Positions 1 to 6,833 of a stretch of 7,191 nucleotides of DNA are shown here, one piece after another. The notes under the pieces were generated by a model that saw only the letters and a program-made list of their open reading frames with translations, did not search any database and was not told the origin of the DNA. Position numbers and translations under genes: made by a program. This DNA is from Paenibacillus sp. (GTDB lineage: Bacteria; Bacillota; Bacilli; Paenibacillales; Paenibacillaceae). How positions within the stretch are numbered: the first letter of the stretch is position 1; each line of letters opens with the position of its first letter. The stretch covers positions 1-7,191 of the forward strand of contig JAQSXN010000194.1 of the NCBI GenBank assembly GCA_029256665.1. The letters are read 5' to 3'.

Positions 1-127
1 TTCCTTCGGAAACATTGCAGGTGCTCACGTAGCTTCCACTACGCTCCGCTCCTCAGTTTCTACCTTCATTCAATCTTCTCGGTGCTGAAAACCGAACTTT
101 TTGGACTTGTACTAGAGGGAGTTTCGC
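1..127. other. Non-coding leader upstream of radA, possible dispersed repeat
   Basis: No credible gene lies here. One forward frame is open across the stretch but has no start codon and reads as low-quality Ser/Leu/Phe/Cys-rich peptide. Two small inverted repeats are visible: CGTAG/CTACG at 28-32 and 39-43, and TCGGT/ACCGA at 79-83 and 91-95. The hexamer GGTGCT occurs twice (20-25, 81-86). The composition is pyrimidine-rich on this strand and unlike the neighbouring coding DNA. In related genomes clpC commonly lies upstream of radA; its 3' end is not visible. From memory the stretch resembles intergenic sequence seen repeatedly in Paenibacillus genomes, but I could not verify this. Confidence 0.35.
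114..120 (+). promoter_or_regulatory. Ribosome binding site of radA
   Basis: AGAGGGA lies 7 nt before the ATG at 128. This supports that start, which also places the zinc-finger cysteines at the usual distance from the N-terminus. Confidence 0.7.
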
Positions 128-1495
128 ATGGCAAAGATAAAAACGAAATTCGTATGCACCGAATGCGGCAACGAATCGGCTAAATGGCTGGGCAAGTGCC
201 CGGGGTGCCACGCGTGGAACACGATGGTGGAAGAGAAAGAGACCGTCGTAAGAACGAAGGGCGTCGGCTTATCGGGAATCCATACGAAAGAAAAACCGCA
301 ATCGATCATACATATAGAAAGCGGGCAAGAACCGCGCATCGAGACCCGGATGGTGGAGCTGAACCGCGTGCTCGGAGGCGGCGTCGTGCCGGGATCGCTT
401 ATCCTTGTGGGCGGCGATCCGGGAATCGGCAAATCGACGCTGCTGTTGCAGACGTCGCATGCGCTTGCCGTCAAGGGGTTGAAGGTGCTGTACATATCCG
501 GCGAAGAATCCGTGCGGCAGACGAGACTGCGCGCGGACCGTCTCGGAGCGCTGACGGAAACGCTTTACGTGCTGTGCGAGACGAATATGGAGCATATTAA
601 TGATGCGATCGAATCCATAGATCCGGATTTCCTGGTCATCGACTCCATTCAGACCGTATACGACCCGAGAGTGGAATCGGCTCCCGGCAGCGTGTCGCAG
701 GTCCGCGAATGCACGGCGCACTTCATGCGGGTGGCAAAGATAAAAGGCATTGCCACTGTACTCGTCGGGCATGTGACCAAGGAAGGCGCCATCGCCGGTC
801 CGCGCTTGCTCGAACACATGGTGGACTGCGTGCTGTACTTCGAAGGCGAGCGCCATCATACGTACCGGCTGCTGCGCGCGGTCAAGAACCGGTTCGGCTC
901 GACGAACGAAATCGGCATCTTCGAAATGAACGAAGACGGCTTGCGAGAGGTGTCGAATCCGTCCGAGCTCTTCTTGTCCGAGCGGCCGCTCGGCGTATCG
1001 GGCTCGACGGTCGTGGCGAGCATGGAGGGAACGAGGCCCGTGCTGGTCGAGCTGCAGGCGCTCGTCGCGACGACGAACTTCCCATCCCCGAGACGGATGT
1101 CGACGGGGATCGACCATCATCGGATGGCGCTCATCATCGCGGTGCTGGAGAAGCGCAACGGGATGTTTCTTCAGACGCAGGACGCGTATCTGAACGTGGC
1201 GGGCGGCGTCAAGCTTGACGAGCCGGCCGTCGATCTGGCCGCGGCCGTCAGTCTCGCGTCCAGCTTCCGGGACGCGCCGACGAAGCCTTACGACGTTATT
1301 TTTGGCGAGGTTGGCCTGACGGGCGAGGTTCGGGCGGTATCCAGGGCGGAGCAGCGGGTGAAGGAAGCGGAGAAGCTTGGTTTCAAGCGGGTCATCATGC
1401 CCGAGAAAAGTCTCAAAGGCTGGAAGGCGCCGGAGGGCATCGAGCTCATCGGCGTAAATACGGTAGCGGAAGCGTTAAAGGCAGCGCTCGGATAG
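128..1495 (+). CDS. radA: DNA repair protein RadA (branch-migration ATPase)
   Basis: RadA is a cytoplasmic RecA-like, DnaB-like ATPase that drives branch migration of recombination intermediates and helps process stalled forks. The 455-residue product is full length for the family. In order it shows a four-cysteine zinc finger (C10, C13, C24, C27), a Walker A motif GDPGIGKST at 96-104, a Walker B strand FLVID at 168-172, the RadA-specific KNRFG motif at 253-257, and a Lon-protease-like C-terminal domain from about 285 to the end. That domain carries DEPAVDLA at 364-371, which lacks the Lon catalytic serine and is expected to be non-proteolytic. The start is supported by AGAGGGA 7 nt upstream. 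disA follows after 15 nt, the usual Bacillota order. In Bacillus subtilis RadA (also called Sms) interacts with DisA and inhibits c-di-AMP synthesis, so the pairing is functional as well as positional. Confidence 0.98.
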   Translation: MAKIKTKFVCTECGNESAKWLGKCPGCHAWNTMVEEKETVVRTKGVGLSGIHTKEKPQSIIHIESGQEPRIETRMVELNRVLGGGVVPGSLILVGGDPGIGKSTLLLQTSHALAVKGLKVLYISGEESVRQTRLRADRLGALTETLYVLCETNMEHINDAIESIDPDFLVIDSIQTVYDPRVESAPGSVSQVRECTAHFMRVAKIKGIATVLVGHVTKEGAIAGPRLLEHMVDCVLYFEGERHHTYRLLRAVKNRFGSTNEIGIFEMNEDGLREVSNPSELFLSERPLGVSGSTVVASMEGTRPVLVELQALVATTNFPSPRRMSTGIDHHRMALIIAVLEKRNGMFLQTQDAYLNVAGGVKLDEPAVDLAAAVSLASSFRDAPTKPYDVIFGEVGLTGEVRAVSRAEQRVKEAEKLGFKRVIMPEKSLKGWKAPEGIELIGVNTVAEALKAALG

Positions 1496-1499
1496 GGGG
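1494..1499 (+). promoter_or_regulatory. Ribosome binding site of disA overlapping the radA stop
   Basis: AGGGGG overlaps the radA stop codon TAG (1493-1495). It lies 11 nt before the disA ATG at 1511 but only 6 nt before another ATG at 1506, which opens a two-codon frame (ATG AGA TGA) whose stop overlaps the disA start. The spacing therefore favours the short frame, and disA may be reached by reinitiation or a longer spacer. The overlap with radA implies translational coupling. Confidence 0.55.
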
Positions 1500-1510
1500 T
1501 ATAGAATGAG

Positions 1511-2587
1511 ATGAAAGAACCGACGCATCAGGAAGTCATGAATCAATTGCTGCAGCTGGTGGCACCAGGTACCCCGTTTCGCGAAGGGCTCGAGAACGTG
1601 CTCAGAGCGAAGACGGGCGCGCTGATCGTAGTGGGCTACAGTCCCGAGGTGATGGAGGTCGTCGACGGCGGCTTCTCCATCAACTGCGATTTCTCGCCGA
1701 ACTACCTGTATGAGCTGGCGAAGATGGACGGCGCCATCATTATGAGCGAGGATATGCGACGCATTCTGTACGCGAACACGCAGCTCATTCCGAACAGCTC
1801 GATCCCTTCGATCGAGACGGGCATTCGGCACCGGACCGCCGAGCGCGTGGCCAAGCAGACGGGCAAGCTCGTCGTGTCGATCTCGCAGCGGCGCAATATC
1901 ATTACGCTCTATCAAGGCAATCTGCGGTATTCGCTTAAGGATATCGGCGTCATCCTGACCAAGGCCAATCAAGCGATTCAGACGCTGGAGAAATACAAGG
2001 CCGTGCTGACGCAATCGCTCACAAATTTGTCCGCGCTGGAATTCGAAGAGCTGGTCACGCTTCAAGAAGTGGCGCACGTCATCCAACGCGCGGAGATGGT
2101 GCTGCGCGTCAAGCTGGAGATCAGCCGCTACATAACGGAGCTAGGCTCCGAGGGGCGCCTCATCAGCATGCAGATGGATGAGCTCGTTGGAGGCGTCGAG
2201 GAGGATGCATGGTATCTGCTCAAGGATTACGCCAAAGACAATTCCGACGAAAAAATCCGGGAAATTCGCGCGGGCCTCAAGAAGCTGAGCTCCGACGACC
2301 TGCTGGACGAGTCGCCGATCGTGCGTCTCATCGGCTACCCGCATACAAACAATATGGCGGACGAATCGGTGTTGCCGAGAGGCTTCAGGCTGCTTAACAA
2401 AATACCGCGTTTGCCGCACATCATCATGAACAATTTGGTAGAACGGTTCGGCCGGCTGCCTCATGTCCTCATGGCGACGATCGAGGAATTGGACGAGGTG
2501 GACGGCATCGGAGAGGTGCGGGCGCGCGCGATCAAGGACGGTCTCAAGCGGATTCAAGAGCAGATGTTCATTGACAGGCAAATTTGA
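1511..2587 (+). CDS. disA: DNA integrity scanning protein DisA, diadenylate cyclase
   Basis: DisA condenses two ATP into cyclic di-AMP and scans DNA as an octamer; branched DNA lowers its activity. The 358-residue length is typical. The N-terminal DAC domain carries the DGA motif at 73-75 and the RHR-type motif GIRHRTAER at 104-112, which bind and position ATP in the DisA family. A helical linker (about 150-290) follows, and the C-terminus has a helix-hairpin-helix DNA-binding unit ([16 protein letters not shown], about 330-344). All key residues appear intact, so the enzyme should be active. It follows radA by 15 nt and probably shares its transcript. The last codons also contain the -35 box of the pssA promoter. 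The start at 1511 is preferred because it gives the standard N-terminus; the ATG at 1506 is out of frame and stops at once. Confidence 0.98.
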   Translation: MKEPTHQEVMNQLLQLVAPGTPFREGLENVLRAKTGALIVVGYSPEVMEVVDGGFSINCDFSPNYLYELAKMDGAIIMSEDMRRILYANTQLIPNSSIPSIETGIRHRTAERVAKQTGKLVVSISQRRNIITLYQGNLRYSLKDIGVILTKANQAIQTLEKYKAVLTQSLTNLSALEFEELVTLQEVAHVIQRAEMVLRVKLEISRYITELGSEGRLISMQMDELVGGVEEDAWYLLKDYAKDNSDEKIREIRAGLKKLSSDDLLDESPIVRLIGYPHTNNMADESVLPRGFRLLNKIPRLPHIIMNNLVERFGRLPHVLMATIEELDEVDGIGEVRARAIKDGLKRIQEQMFIDRQI

Positions 2588-2600
2588 TGTCGGGTACAAT
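2571..2600 (+). promoter_or_regulatory. Sigma-A promoter for pssA, overlapping the disA 3' end
   Basis: A perfect -35 box TTGACA (2571-2576) is followed by an 18-nt spacer and the -10 box TACAAT (2595-2600), five of six consensus bases. The -35 box sits in the final disA codons and the -10 box lies 7 nt past its stop. Transcription would start near 2607 and give a leader of about 68 nt before pssA. This is the best promoter match in the window and suggests that pssA can be expressed independently of radA-disA. Confidence 0.72.
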
Positions 2601-2674
2601 GGATAGAATGTGTTCCAATCATTGACGTGCGAATTGGCGAAGTCGTGGGGCATAGTAGAGAAGAGGTGGAATAG

Positions 2675-3418
2675 ATGATCTTAAAGTCGATACCGAGCCT
2701 TCTCACGGTGGGTAATTTATTTCTCGGCGTAATAGCCATCATTATGGTTTTTAACGAACGGCCGCAGATGGCGGCCATGATGGTCCTGCTTGCCATGCTG
2801 CTAGACGGCGTAGACGGTCGGGTCGCGCGAGCGCTTAACGCGCAGAGCGAATTCGGCAAGGAGCTCGACTCCTTATCCGACGTCATCTCGTTTGGCGTAG
2901 CGCCGGCTTTCATTATGTATGTCGTTGCATTCCAAGAACTCAGCCCGGCCCTTGCCTGGACCGTGACTGCGCTCTTCCCCATATGCGGGGCGCTTCGTCT
3001 CGCGAGATTCAATGTGATTACAAGCCCCTCCGTGGGCTATTTCATCGGACTGCCGATTCCGGCTGCCGGCGGCGTGCTTGCCACGCTAGCGTTGTTCAAG
3101 GACGATATTCCGGTCGGCGTCTTGCTGGCAAGCACGCTGCTGCTTTCGTTCCTGATGGTCAGCACCATTCGATATCCGAATTTCAAGAAGGTCGGCATTC
3201 CGCGCAGCGCGGTCTGGCTCGTCCCCATCGTCGTCGCCGTGTCCGTCGCTTTGGGCTTCCTCTTCGAGAATCAGCTGTCTAAGATTTTGTTCGTGCCGCT
3301 CCTGCTCTACGCGCTGTGGGGGCTAAAAAAAAACGTTGAACGCAGAGTCCCCAAGCTTCGCAAACGGCGCAAGCTGAAGGAAGAGGAAGAAGCGTCCAAG
3401 TCCGAGAAGCCAGCTTGA
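2675..3418 (+). CDS. pssA: CDP-diacylglycerol-serine O-phosphatidyltransferase (phosphatidylserine synthase)
   Basis: This integral membrane enzyme joins CDP-diacylglycerol and L-serine to make phosphatidylserine, the precursor of phosphatidylethanolamine. The complete CDP-alcohol phosphotransferase signature is visible: D44, D47, G48, A51, R52, G61, D65 and D69, with the canonical spacing. The following RLARFNV (108-114) is typical of the PssA branch. Hydrophobic segments lie at about 8-26, 32-46, 71-86, 92-107, 122-141, 146-163, 178-197 and 203-216. The start has GAGGTGG 5 nt upstream. At 247 residues it is longer than the roughly 177-residue B. subtilis PssA; the extra part includes a charged tail (218-247), first Lys/Arg-rich and then Glu-rich, expected outside the membrane. 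A run of nine A (3325-3333) falls at codons 217-220, just where the tail begins. A psd decarboxylase gene is not in view. A related CDP-alcohol transferase specificity is possible but less likely. Confidence 0.93.
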   Translation: MILKSIPSLLTVGNLFLGVIAIIMVFNERPQMAAMMVLLAMLLDGVDGRVARALNAQSEFGKELDSLSDVISFGVAPAFIMYVVAFQELSPALAWTVTALFPICGALRLARFNVITSPSVGYFIGLPIPAAGGVLATLALFKDDIPVGVLLASTLLLSFLMVSTIRYPNFKKVGIPRSAVWLVPIVVAVSVALGFLFENQLSKILFVPLLLYALWGLKKNVERRVPKLRKRRKLKEEEEASKSEKPA

Positions 3419-3431
3419 ATCGCTGCAATTT

Positions 3432-3462
3432 AAACCGTGCATAATCATTTGCACGGTTTTTT
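3432..3462 (+). terminator. Intrinsic terminator after pssA
   Basis: AAACCGTGCA (3432-3441) pairs with TGCACGGTTT (3450-3459) around an 8-nt loop. The T run extends through 3462 (six T, the first three shared with the stem). It starts 13 nt after the pssA stop and cleanly separates the housekeeping block from the transporter operon. Confidence 0.9.
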
Positions 3463-3496
3463 GGTGCTTTCATAACCGCCTCGGAAAGGTTAAATT

Positions 3497-3531
3497 CTTT
3501 AAAGCGATCGTAGCTTCCGCTTAACGGAGGC
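3497..3531 (+). promoter_or_regulatory. Palindromes and hairpin in the transporter leader, possible operator
   Basis: The 8-bp palindrome CTTTAAAG (3497-3504) is followed by CGATCG (3505-3510) and a 7-bp hairpin GCTTCCG/CGGAGGC (3513-3519 and 3525-3531, one G-T pair, 5-nt loop). No T run follows on either strand, so it is not an intrinsic terminator. The elements lie about 70-105 bp upstream of the candidate -10 box, a reasonable place for an activator or repressor site. The link to regulation is inference; the stretch does not match a CcpA cre consensus well. Confidence 0.25.
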
Positions 3532-3577
3532 GTAAAGTCAACACTGAAAATTCTACCTAAAGCCACTGTTTTTTCGG

Positions 3578-3606
3578 TTATCCGCGAAACGGCAGCTAGC
3601 TACAAT
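3578..3606 (+). promoter_or_regulatory. Candidate promoter of the sugar transporter operon
   Basis: The -10 box TACAAT (3601-3606, five of six) is preceded at 17 nt by a weak -35 box TTATCC (3578-3583, three of six). An 8-bp palindrome AGCTAGCT (3594-3601) abuts the -10 box. A weak -35 box would fit a promoter needing an activator, as is common for inducible sugar operons. It is the best candidate between the pssA terminator and the binding-protein gene. Confidence 0.4.
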
Positions 3607-3657
3607 GAAGAGGACCAGCCAAGAGCAAAGGAAGAGCGCAACTTGAAAACCATTATT

Positions 3658-3665
3658 AGGAGGGG
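3658..3665 (+). promoter_or_regulatory. Ribosome binding site deciding the TTG start
   Basis: AGGAGGGG lies 6 nt before TTG at 3672 and 18 nt before the in-frame ATG at 3684. The spacing makes TTG the likely start, which also gives the signal peptide its positively charged N-terminus (Met-Arg-Lys). Confidence 0.8.
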
Positions 3666-3671
3666 AATATC

Positions 3672-5009
3672 TTGAGAAAAGCAATGAAGGTTATCGGGCT
3701 TCTCGCCATGTCGCTGACTATGACGTTGGCCGGCTGTTCGCAAGGCGGGAACGGGAGCTCGGAGTCGCCGTCCGCGACGAACAACGGTTCAAGCCAAACG
3801 GACGATACGACCGAAAACGTAACGCTCCGAATGTCTTATTGGGCCGGTTCCCAGCTTACGGTCGACAAAAACAACGCCGTAATCGAATTGTTCGAGAAAG
3901 CGCATCCACACATTAAAATCGAAGCGGAGTATTACGCCGGAGATGCGTACAACGACAAAATCAACGTCCAAGCCGCATCAAACAGCCTGCCGGACATTAT
4001 CCGGGTGGACTACTCGCAAATTCAAAACTACGTCAATAAAGGGCTGCTGCTGCCGCTCGACGATTACATCGCGGATCGAACCATCGACATGGAAGGCGTT
4101 GCCGAAGTCAATATGAAAGGCGGCATGATCGATGGCACTACGTACGGCATTAACATCGGCAACAATGCGCTTGTTATGTTCTATGATCCCGATAAGCTGT
4201 CGGAAGCCGGCGTAAACCCTCCCGGACCGGACTATTCTTGGGAGCAATACGAAGCGGATATGAGCACCGTAAAGGAAAAGCTGGGCTTATACGGAGATAC
4301 TCATCTGACGCGCGAGACTTTTGAAGTCTGGTTGAGACAGCATGGGAAGAAATTGTACGCTGCCGATCAGAAAACGCTGGGCTACGAAGATGATCAACTG
4401 TTTGTCTCATTTATGGAACAGCAGCTCAAATGGCAACAGGAAGAATTAATCAGTCCGATAAGCGTCGAGCTGGAAATTCGCGGTCTGGAGGACGGGCCGT
4501 TCCCGAAAGGCGAATCCGCCTTCGGCGGCTATTCTTACTGGAGCAATCATGCCGACATCATGGAGACGCAGCTTGGCAAACCGGTAGGGATGGCGATGTT
4601 TCCGGGCTCGGGCGACGGCAAAGGCATGTACATGAAACCGTCCTTCTTCCACGGAGTGTGGTCGGATTCCAAACATCCGAAAGAAGCGGCCATGTTTATC
4701 GATTTCTTTACGAACAACATCGACGCAGCCAAATCGCTTAACGCATACTTCGGCATGCCGTATCATCCGAATCTCGTGCAAGACATGCAATCCACGTTCT
4801 CGGAGACGCAGAAGCGCGTGTCGACATATCTCCAAGAGGTCGAGCAATATTCCTCCGAGATTGATCCGCCTGCCCCGGTTGCGGGCACGGAGGTCGGGAA
4901 AATATTCACCAACGTAGCTTCGGAAATCTTCTACGAGCGCATCACGCCGGCAGAAGGCGCGGCCAAATTCAGGACGGAAGCCAATGCGGCTTTGGCGAAA
5001 GCCAAGTAG
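3672..5009 (+). CDS. Sugar ABC transporter substrate-binding lipoprotein (family 1, CUT1)
   Basis: This extracytoplasmic receptor captures a carbohydrate and delivers it to the two permeases encoded next. The 445-residue product starts with a lipoprotein signal peptide: Arg2/Lys3/Lys6, a hydrophobic core at about 7-18, and the lipobox LAGC with acylated Cys22. A Ser/Thr/Asn/Gly-rich linker (23-48) tethers it to the membrane. The mature part has the family 1 solute-binding fold. It begins LRMSYWAG (52-59), continues with LFEKAHPHIKIEAEYY (73-88) and LPDIIRVD (106-113), and has aromatic residues likely to stack on sugar rings (such as W57, Y288, W290, F325, F326, W330). The start is TTG, chosen because AGGAGGGG lies 6 nt upstream. 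The substrate cannot be read from the sequence; oligosaccharides are usual for this class. It is the first gene of the operon, and the next gene begins 31 nt downstream. Confidence 0.93.
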   Translation: MRKAMKVIGLLAMSLTMTLAGCSQGGNGSSESPSATNNGSSQTDDTTENVTLRMSYWAGSQLTVDKNNAVIELFEKAHPHIKIEAEYYAGDAYNDKINVQAASNSLPDIIRVDYSQIQNYVNKGLLLPLDDYIADRTIDMEGVAEVNMKGGMIDGTTYGINIGNNALVMFYDPDKLSEAGVNPPGPDYSWEQYEADMSTVKEKLGLYGDTHLTRETFEVWLRQHGKKLYAADQKTLGYEDDQLFVSFMEQQLKWQQEELISPISVELEIRGLEDGPFPKGESAFGGYSYWSNHADIMETQLGKPVGMAMFPGSGDGKGMYMKPSFFHGVWSDSKHPKEAAMFIDFFTNNIDAAKSLNAYFGMPYHPNLVQDMQSTFSETQKRVSTYLQEVEQYSSEIDPPAPVAGTEVGKIFTNVASEIFYERITPAEGAAKFRTEANAALAKAK

Positions 5010-5024
5010 CGATCCCATACAGCC

Positions 5025-5033
5025 AGGAGGTGA
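5025..5033 (+). promoter_or_regulatory. Ribosome binding site of the first permease
   Basis: AGGAGGTGA, a full match to the anti-Shine-Dalgarno core, lies 7 nt before ATG at 5041. It rules against the upstream in-frame ATG at 4984, which lies inside the binding-protein gene. Confidence 0.85.
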
Positions 5034-5040
5034 CAAGAGC

Positions 5041-5952
5041 ATGCGCGGAGTTGGCAACAAATCCATATGGTCTTCCGACAACACGGCAGGATATCTCTTT
5101 ATATTCCCTTGGCTGTTCGGATTTCTTGTCTTTTCAATCATACCCATCGGAGCGTCCTTATTTCTCGCGTTTACTCGCTATGATATTTTGTCCCCGCCCG
5201 AATGGGTCGGATTGGATAATTTCAAATCGATGTTTACGGAAGACAGCAGGTATTGGCTGTCGGTAAAGGCGACGCTGCTTTTTGTATTCGTCGCTATCCC
5301 CTTGCGTCTCGCTTTCGCGCTGATCGTAGCGATGGTGCTGAACCAGAAGCTCAGATTTCTCGGATTTTTCCGTTCCGCTTATTACTTGCCTACGCTTATT
5401 GGGGGCAGCGTGGCGGTTGCGGTGATGTGGCGCCATCTATTCGGCTTGAACGGAGCGCTCAATTCCTTCCTGGAGAGCGCCTTCGGGATGACCGAGAAAA
5501 TATCGTGGATCACTCATCCGTCCACGGCGCTTTCTTCATTGATTCTATTGTCGGTATGGCAGTTCGGCTCCGCCATGCTTATCTTCCTGGCGGGCTTGAA
5601 GCAGGTGCCCAAGGAACTGTACGAAGCTTCCGAAGTAGACGGAGCCGGTTCGTTCCAGCGATTCAAGTCGATTACGCTGCCGCTGCTGACGCCAGTATTA
5701 CTGTTCAACTTGATCATGGGCATCATCAACGGATTTAAAGTGTTTACGGAAGGAATGATTGTCACCGGCGGCGGACCTTTCGACAAGACGTTGTTCTACG
5801 TGCTGTATTTGTACGAGAAGTCGTTCCGGTATTACGAGATGGGCTACGGCTCGGCGATGGCCTGGATCCTGCTGATGGTCATCGCGGCTTTCACGGCGAT
5901 CGTGTTCATGACGTCCAGGCACTGGGTGCATTACGAGTCGAAGGGGGACTAA
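5041..5952 (+). CDS. Sugar ABC transporter permease, MalF/UgpA type
   Basis: This is one of two membrane subunits of the CUT1 importer. The 303-residue product shows hydrophobic segments at about 17-43, 75-100, 113-131, 164-184, 215-233 and 273-291, consistent with six helices. The cytoplasmic EAA loop that docks the ATPase is clear: EASEVDGAGSFQRF starting at E195, with G201, I211, L213 and P214 in the expected places. The FxxPTLIGG-like stretch after the second helix (RSAYYLPTLIGG, 111-122) is typical of the UgpA/LacF branch. The start at 5041 is chosen over an in-frame ATG 57 nt upstream because of the strong Shine-Dalgarno site and because the longer version would overlap the binding-protein gene by 26 nt with an atypical polar extension. 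The second permease begins 3 nt after the stop, which points to translational coupling. Confidence 0.93.
   Translation: MRGVGNKSIWSSDNTAGYLFIFPWLFGFLVFSIIPIGASLFLAFTRYDILSPPEWVGLDNFKSMFTEDSRYWLSVKATLLFVFVAIPLRLAFALIVAMVLNQKLRFLGFFRSAYYLPTLIGGSVAVAVMWRHLFGLNGALNSFLESAFGMTEKISWITHPSTALSSLILLSVWQFGSAMLIFLAGLKQVPKELYEASEVDGAGSFQRFKSITLPLLTPVLLFNLIMGIINGFKVFTEGMIVTGGGPFDKTLFYVLYLYEKSFRYYEMGYGSAMAWILLMVIAAFTAIVFMTSRHWVHYESKGD
5941..5947 (+). promoter_or_regulatory. Ribosome binding site of the second permease within the first permease gene
   Basis: AAGGGGG lies in the last codons of the upstream gene, 8 nt before ATG at 5956. Only 3 nt separate the stop from this start, so the two permeases are probably made in equal amounts by coupled translation. 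Confidence 0.6.
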
Positions 5953-5955
5953 GAC

Positions 5956-6810
5956 ATGGGAACGTCCGTGAGGACGATGCGCTTGTTAAGAAGGGGCATT
6001 CTTCATTTGACGGTTACGGCTTTTGCGCTCGTCATGTTGTATCCCATGCTGTGGATGCTGTCGAGCTCGCTCAAGGATACGACCGACATTTTCGTTCAAT
6101 CGCATCAATTGATTCCGAGTAAATGGAGTTTCGATAACTATGTAACGGGATTTAAAGGTTTTGCCGGCATATCGTTTTCCGTATTCTTCAAAAATTCCTT
6201 TATCATTACGATTCTGTCGGTACTGGGAACGGTGATATCCTCCGCGCTCGTAGCGTATGGATTCGCCAGAATCCGCTTTAAGTTCGCGCCGTTCTGGTTC
6301 GCGTGCATGATGTTAACGATGATGCTGCCGGCCGAAGTGCTCATGATCCCCCAATATATCCTGTTTCACAAAATAGGCTGGATCAACACGTTTCTCCCGC
6401 TTATCGTGCCATCGTTTTTTGGGGGAGCATTCTTTATCTTTCTGATCGTACAGTTTTTGAGAGGAATTCCGAGGGAGCTGGACGAGGCGGCCGTCATCGA
6501 CGGATGCGGCAAATACCGCACATTCGCCATGGTCATTCTGCCCCTGCTGATTCCGCCGCTTATTACGACCGCGATATTCAAATTTTATTGGACCTGGGAT
6601 GACTTCTTCAGTCCGCTGCTCTACTTGAATTCGCCGAAGCTGGCCACCGTATCGCTGGCGATCAAGAACTTCTCCGATCCGACGATGAAGACGGATTGGG
6701 GCGCGATGTTTGCGATGTCCGTGTTGTCGATTATCCCGATTGTCGCCGTCTTCTTTATCTTCCAACGTTACATCGTAGACGGAATCAGCACGACGGGACT
6801 CAAAGGTTGA
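5956..6810 (+). CDS. Sugar ABC transporter permease, MalG/UgpE type
   Basis: This is the second membrane subunit, forming a heterodimer with the preceding permease. The 284-residue length is standard. The N-terminal helix (about 15-36) ends in the typical LYPMLWMLSSSLK (28-40). Other hydrophobic segments lie at about 82-102, 112-132, 146-167, 192-211 and 250-270. The EAA loop reads DEAAVIDGCGKYRTF (176-190), with G183, L195 and P196 at the canonical spacing. The C-terminal end ...RYIVDGISTTGLKG (271-284) is the characteristic close of this family (usual form GLTAGAVKG or similar). No ATPase gene follows; the next frame starts 23 nt downstream and encodes a URO-D-fold protein. A shared ATPase such as MsmX is therefore expected, as known for CUT1 systems in Bacillota. 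Confidence 0.94.
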   Translation: MGTSVRTMRLLRRGILHLTVTAFALVMLYPMLWMLSSSLKDTTDIFVQSHQLIPSKWSFDNYVTGFKGFAGISFSVFFKNSFIITILSVLGTVISSALVAYGFARIRFKFAPFWFACMMLTMMLPAEVLMIPQYILFHKIGWINTFLPLIVPSFFGGAFFIFLIVQFLRGIPRELDEAAVIDGCGKYRTFAMVILPLLIPPLITTAIFKFYWTWDDFFSPLLYLNSPKLATVSLAIKNFSDPTMKTDWGAMFAMSVLSIIPIVAVFFIFQRYIVDGISTTGLKG

Positions 6811-6820
6811 GAATAAGGAG

Positions 6821-6825
6821 AGGAG
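6821..6825 (+). promoter_or_regulatory. Ribosome binding site of the URO-D family gene
   Basis: AGGAG lies 8 nt before ATG at 6834, within a purine-rich run from 6811. No promoter or terminator is seen in the 23-nt gap, so the gene belongs to the transporter operon. Confidence 0.7.
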
Positions 6826-6833
6826 CAAAGGGA

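Noticed and set aside
101..129. Promoter starting with TTGGAC at 101 before radA
   Set aside because: No acceptable -10 box lies at 16-18 nt; the position would run into the radA start codon.
269..1120. Long open frame on the minus strand inside radA (283 codons)
   Set aside because: It is antisense to a clear radA. The product is rich in Arg and His with no recognisable domain, as expected from the reverse of GC-rich codons.
1475..2086. Minus-strand open frame across the radA-disA junction (203 codons)
   Set aside because: It is a shadow of disA with no supporting motif, and disA has all catalytic motifs in the forward frame.
3499..3512. CcpA cre-like site TTAAAGCGATCGTA
   Set aside because: About 10 of 14 positions fit a relaxed consensus, but the second-position G and the symmetric half needed for a cre are missing.
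3509..3518. Ten-base match CGTAGCTTCC shared with positions 28-37
   Set aside because: Exact but short; some 10-base matches are expected by chance in 7 kb and the flanks do not match.
4984..5040. N-terminal extension of the first permease from an in-frame ATG at 4984
   Set aside because: It overlaps the binding-protein gene, has no good ribosome binding site, and the ATG at 5041 has a full AGGAGGTGA 7 nt upstream.
4446..5147. Minus-strand open frame across the binding protein and first permease (233 codons)
   Set aside because: Composition is typical of antisense reading, no domain is visible, and it overlaps two well-supported forward genes.
6415..6425. T6G5 tract in the second permease as a slippage site
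   Set aside because: The T run is short and mid-gene, and the frame reads through conserved family sequence, so a functional role is not supported.
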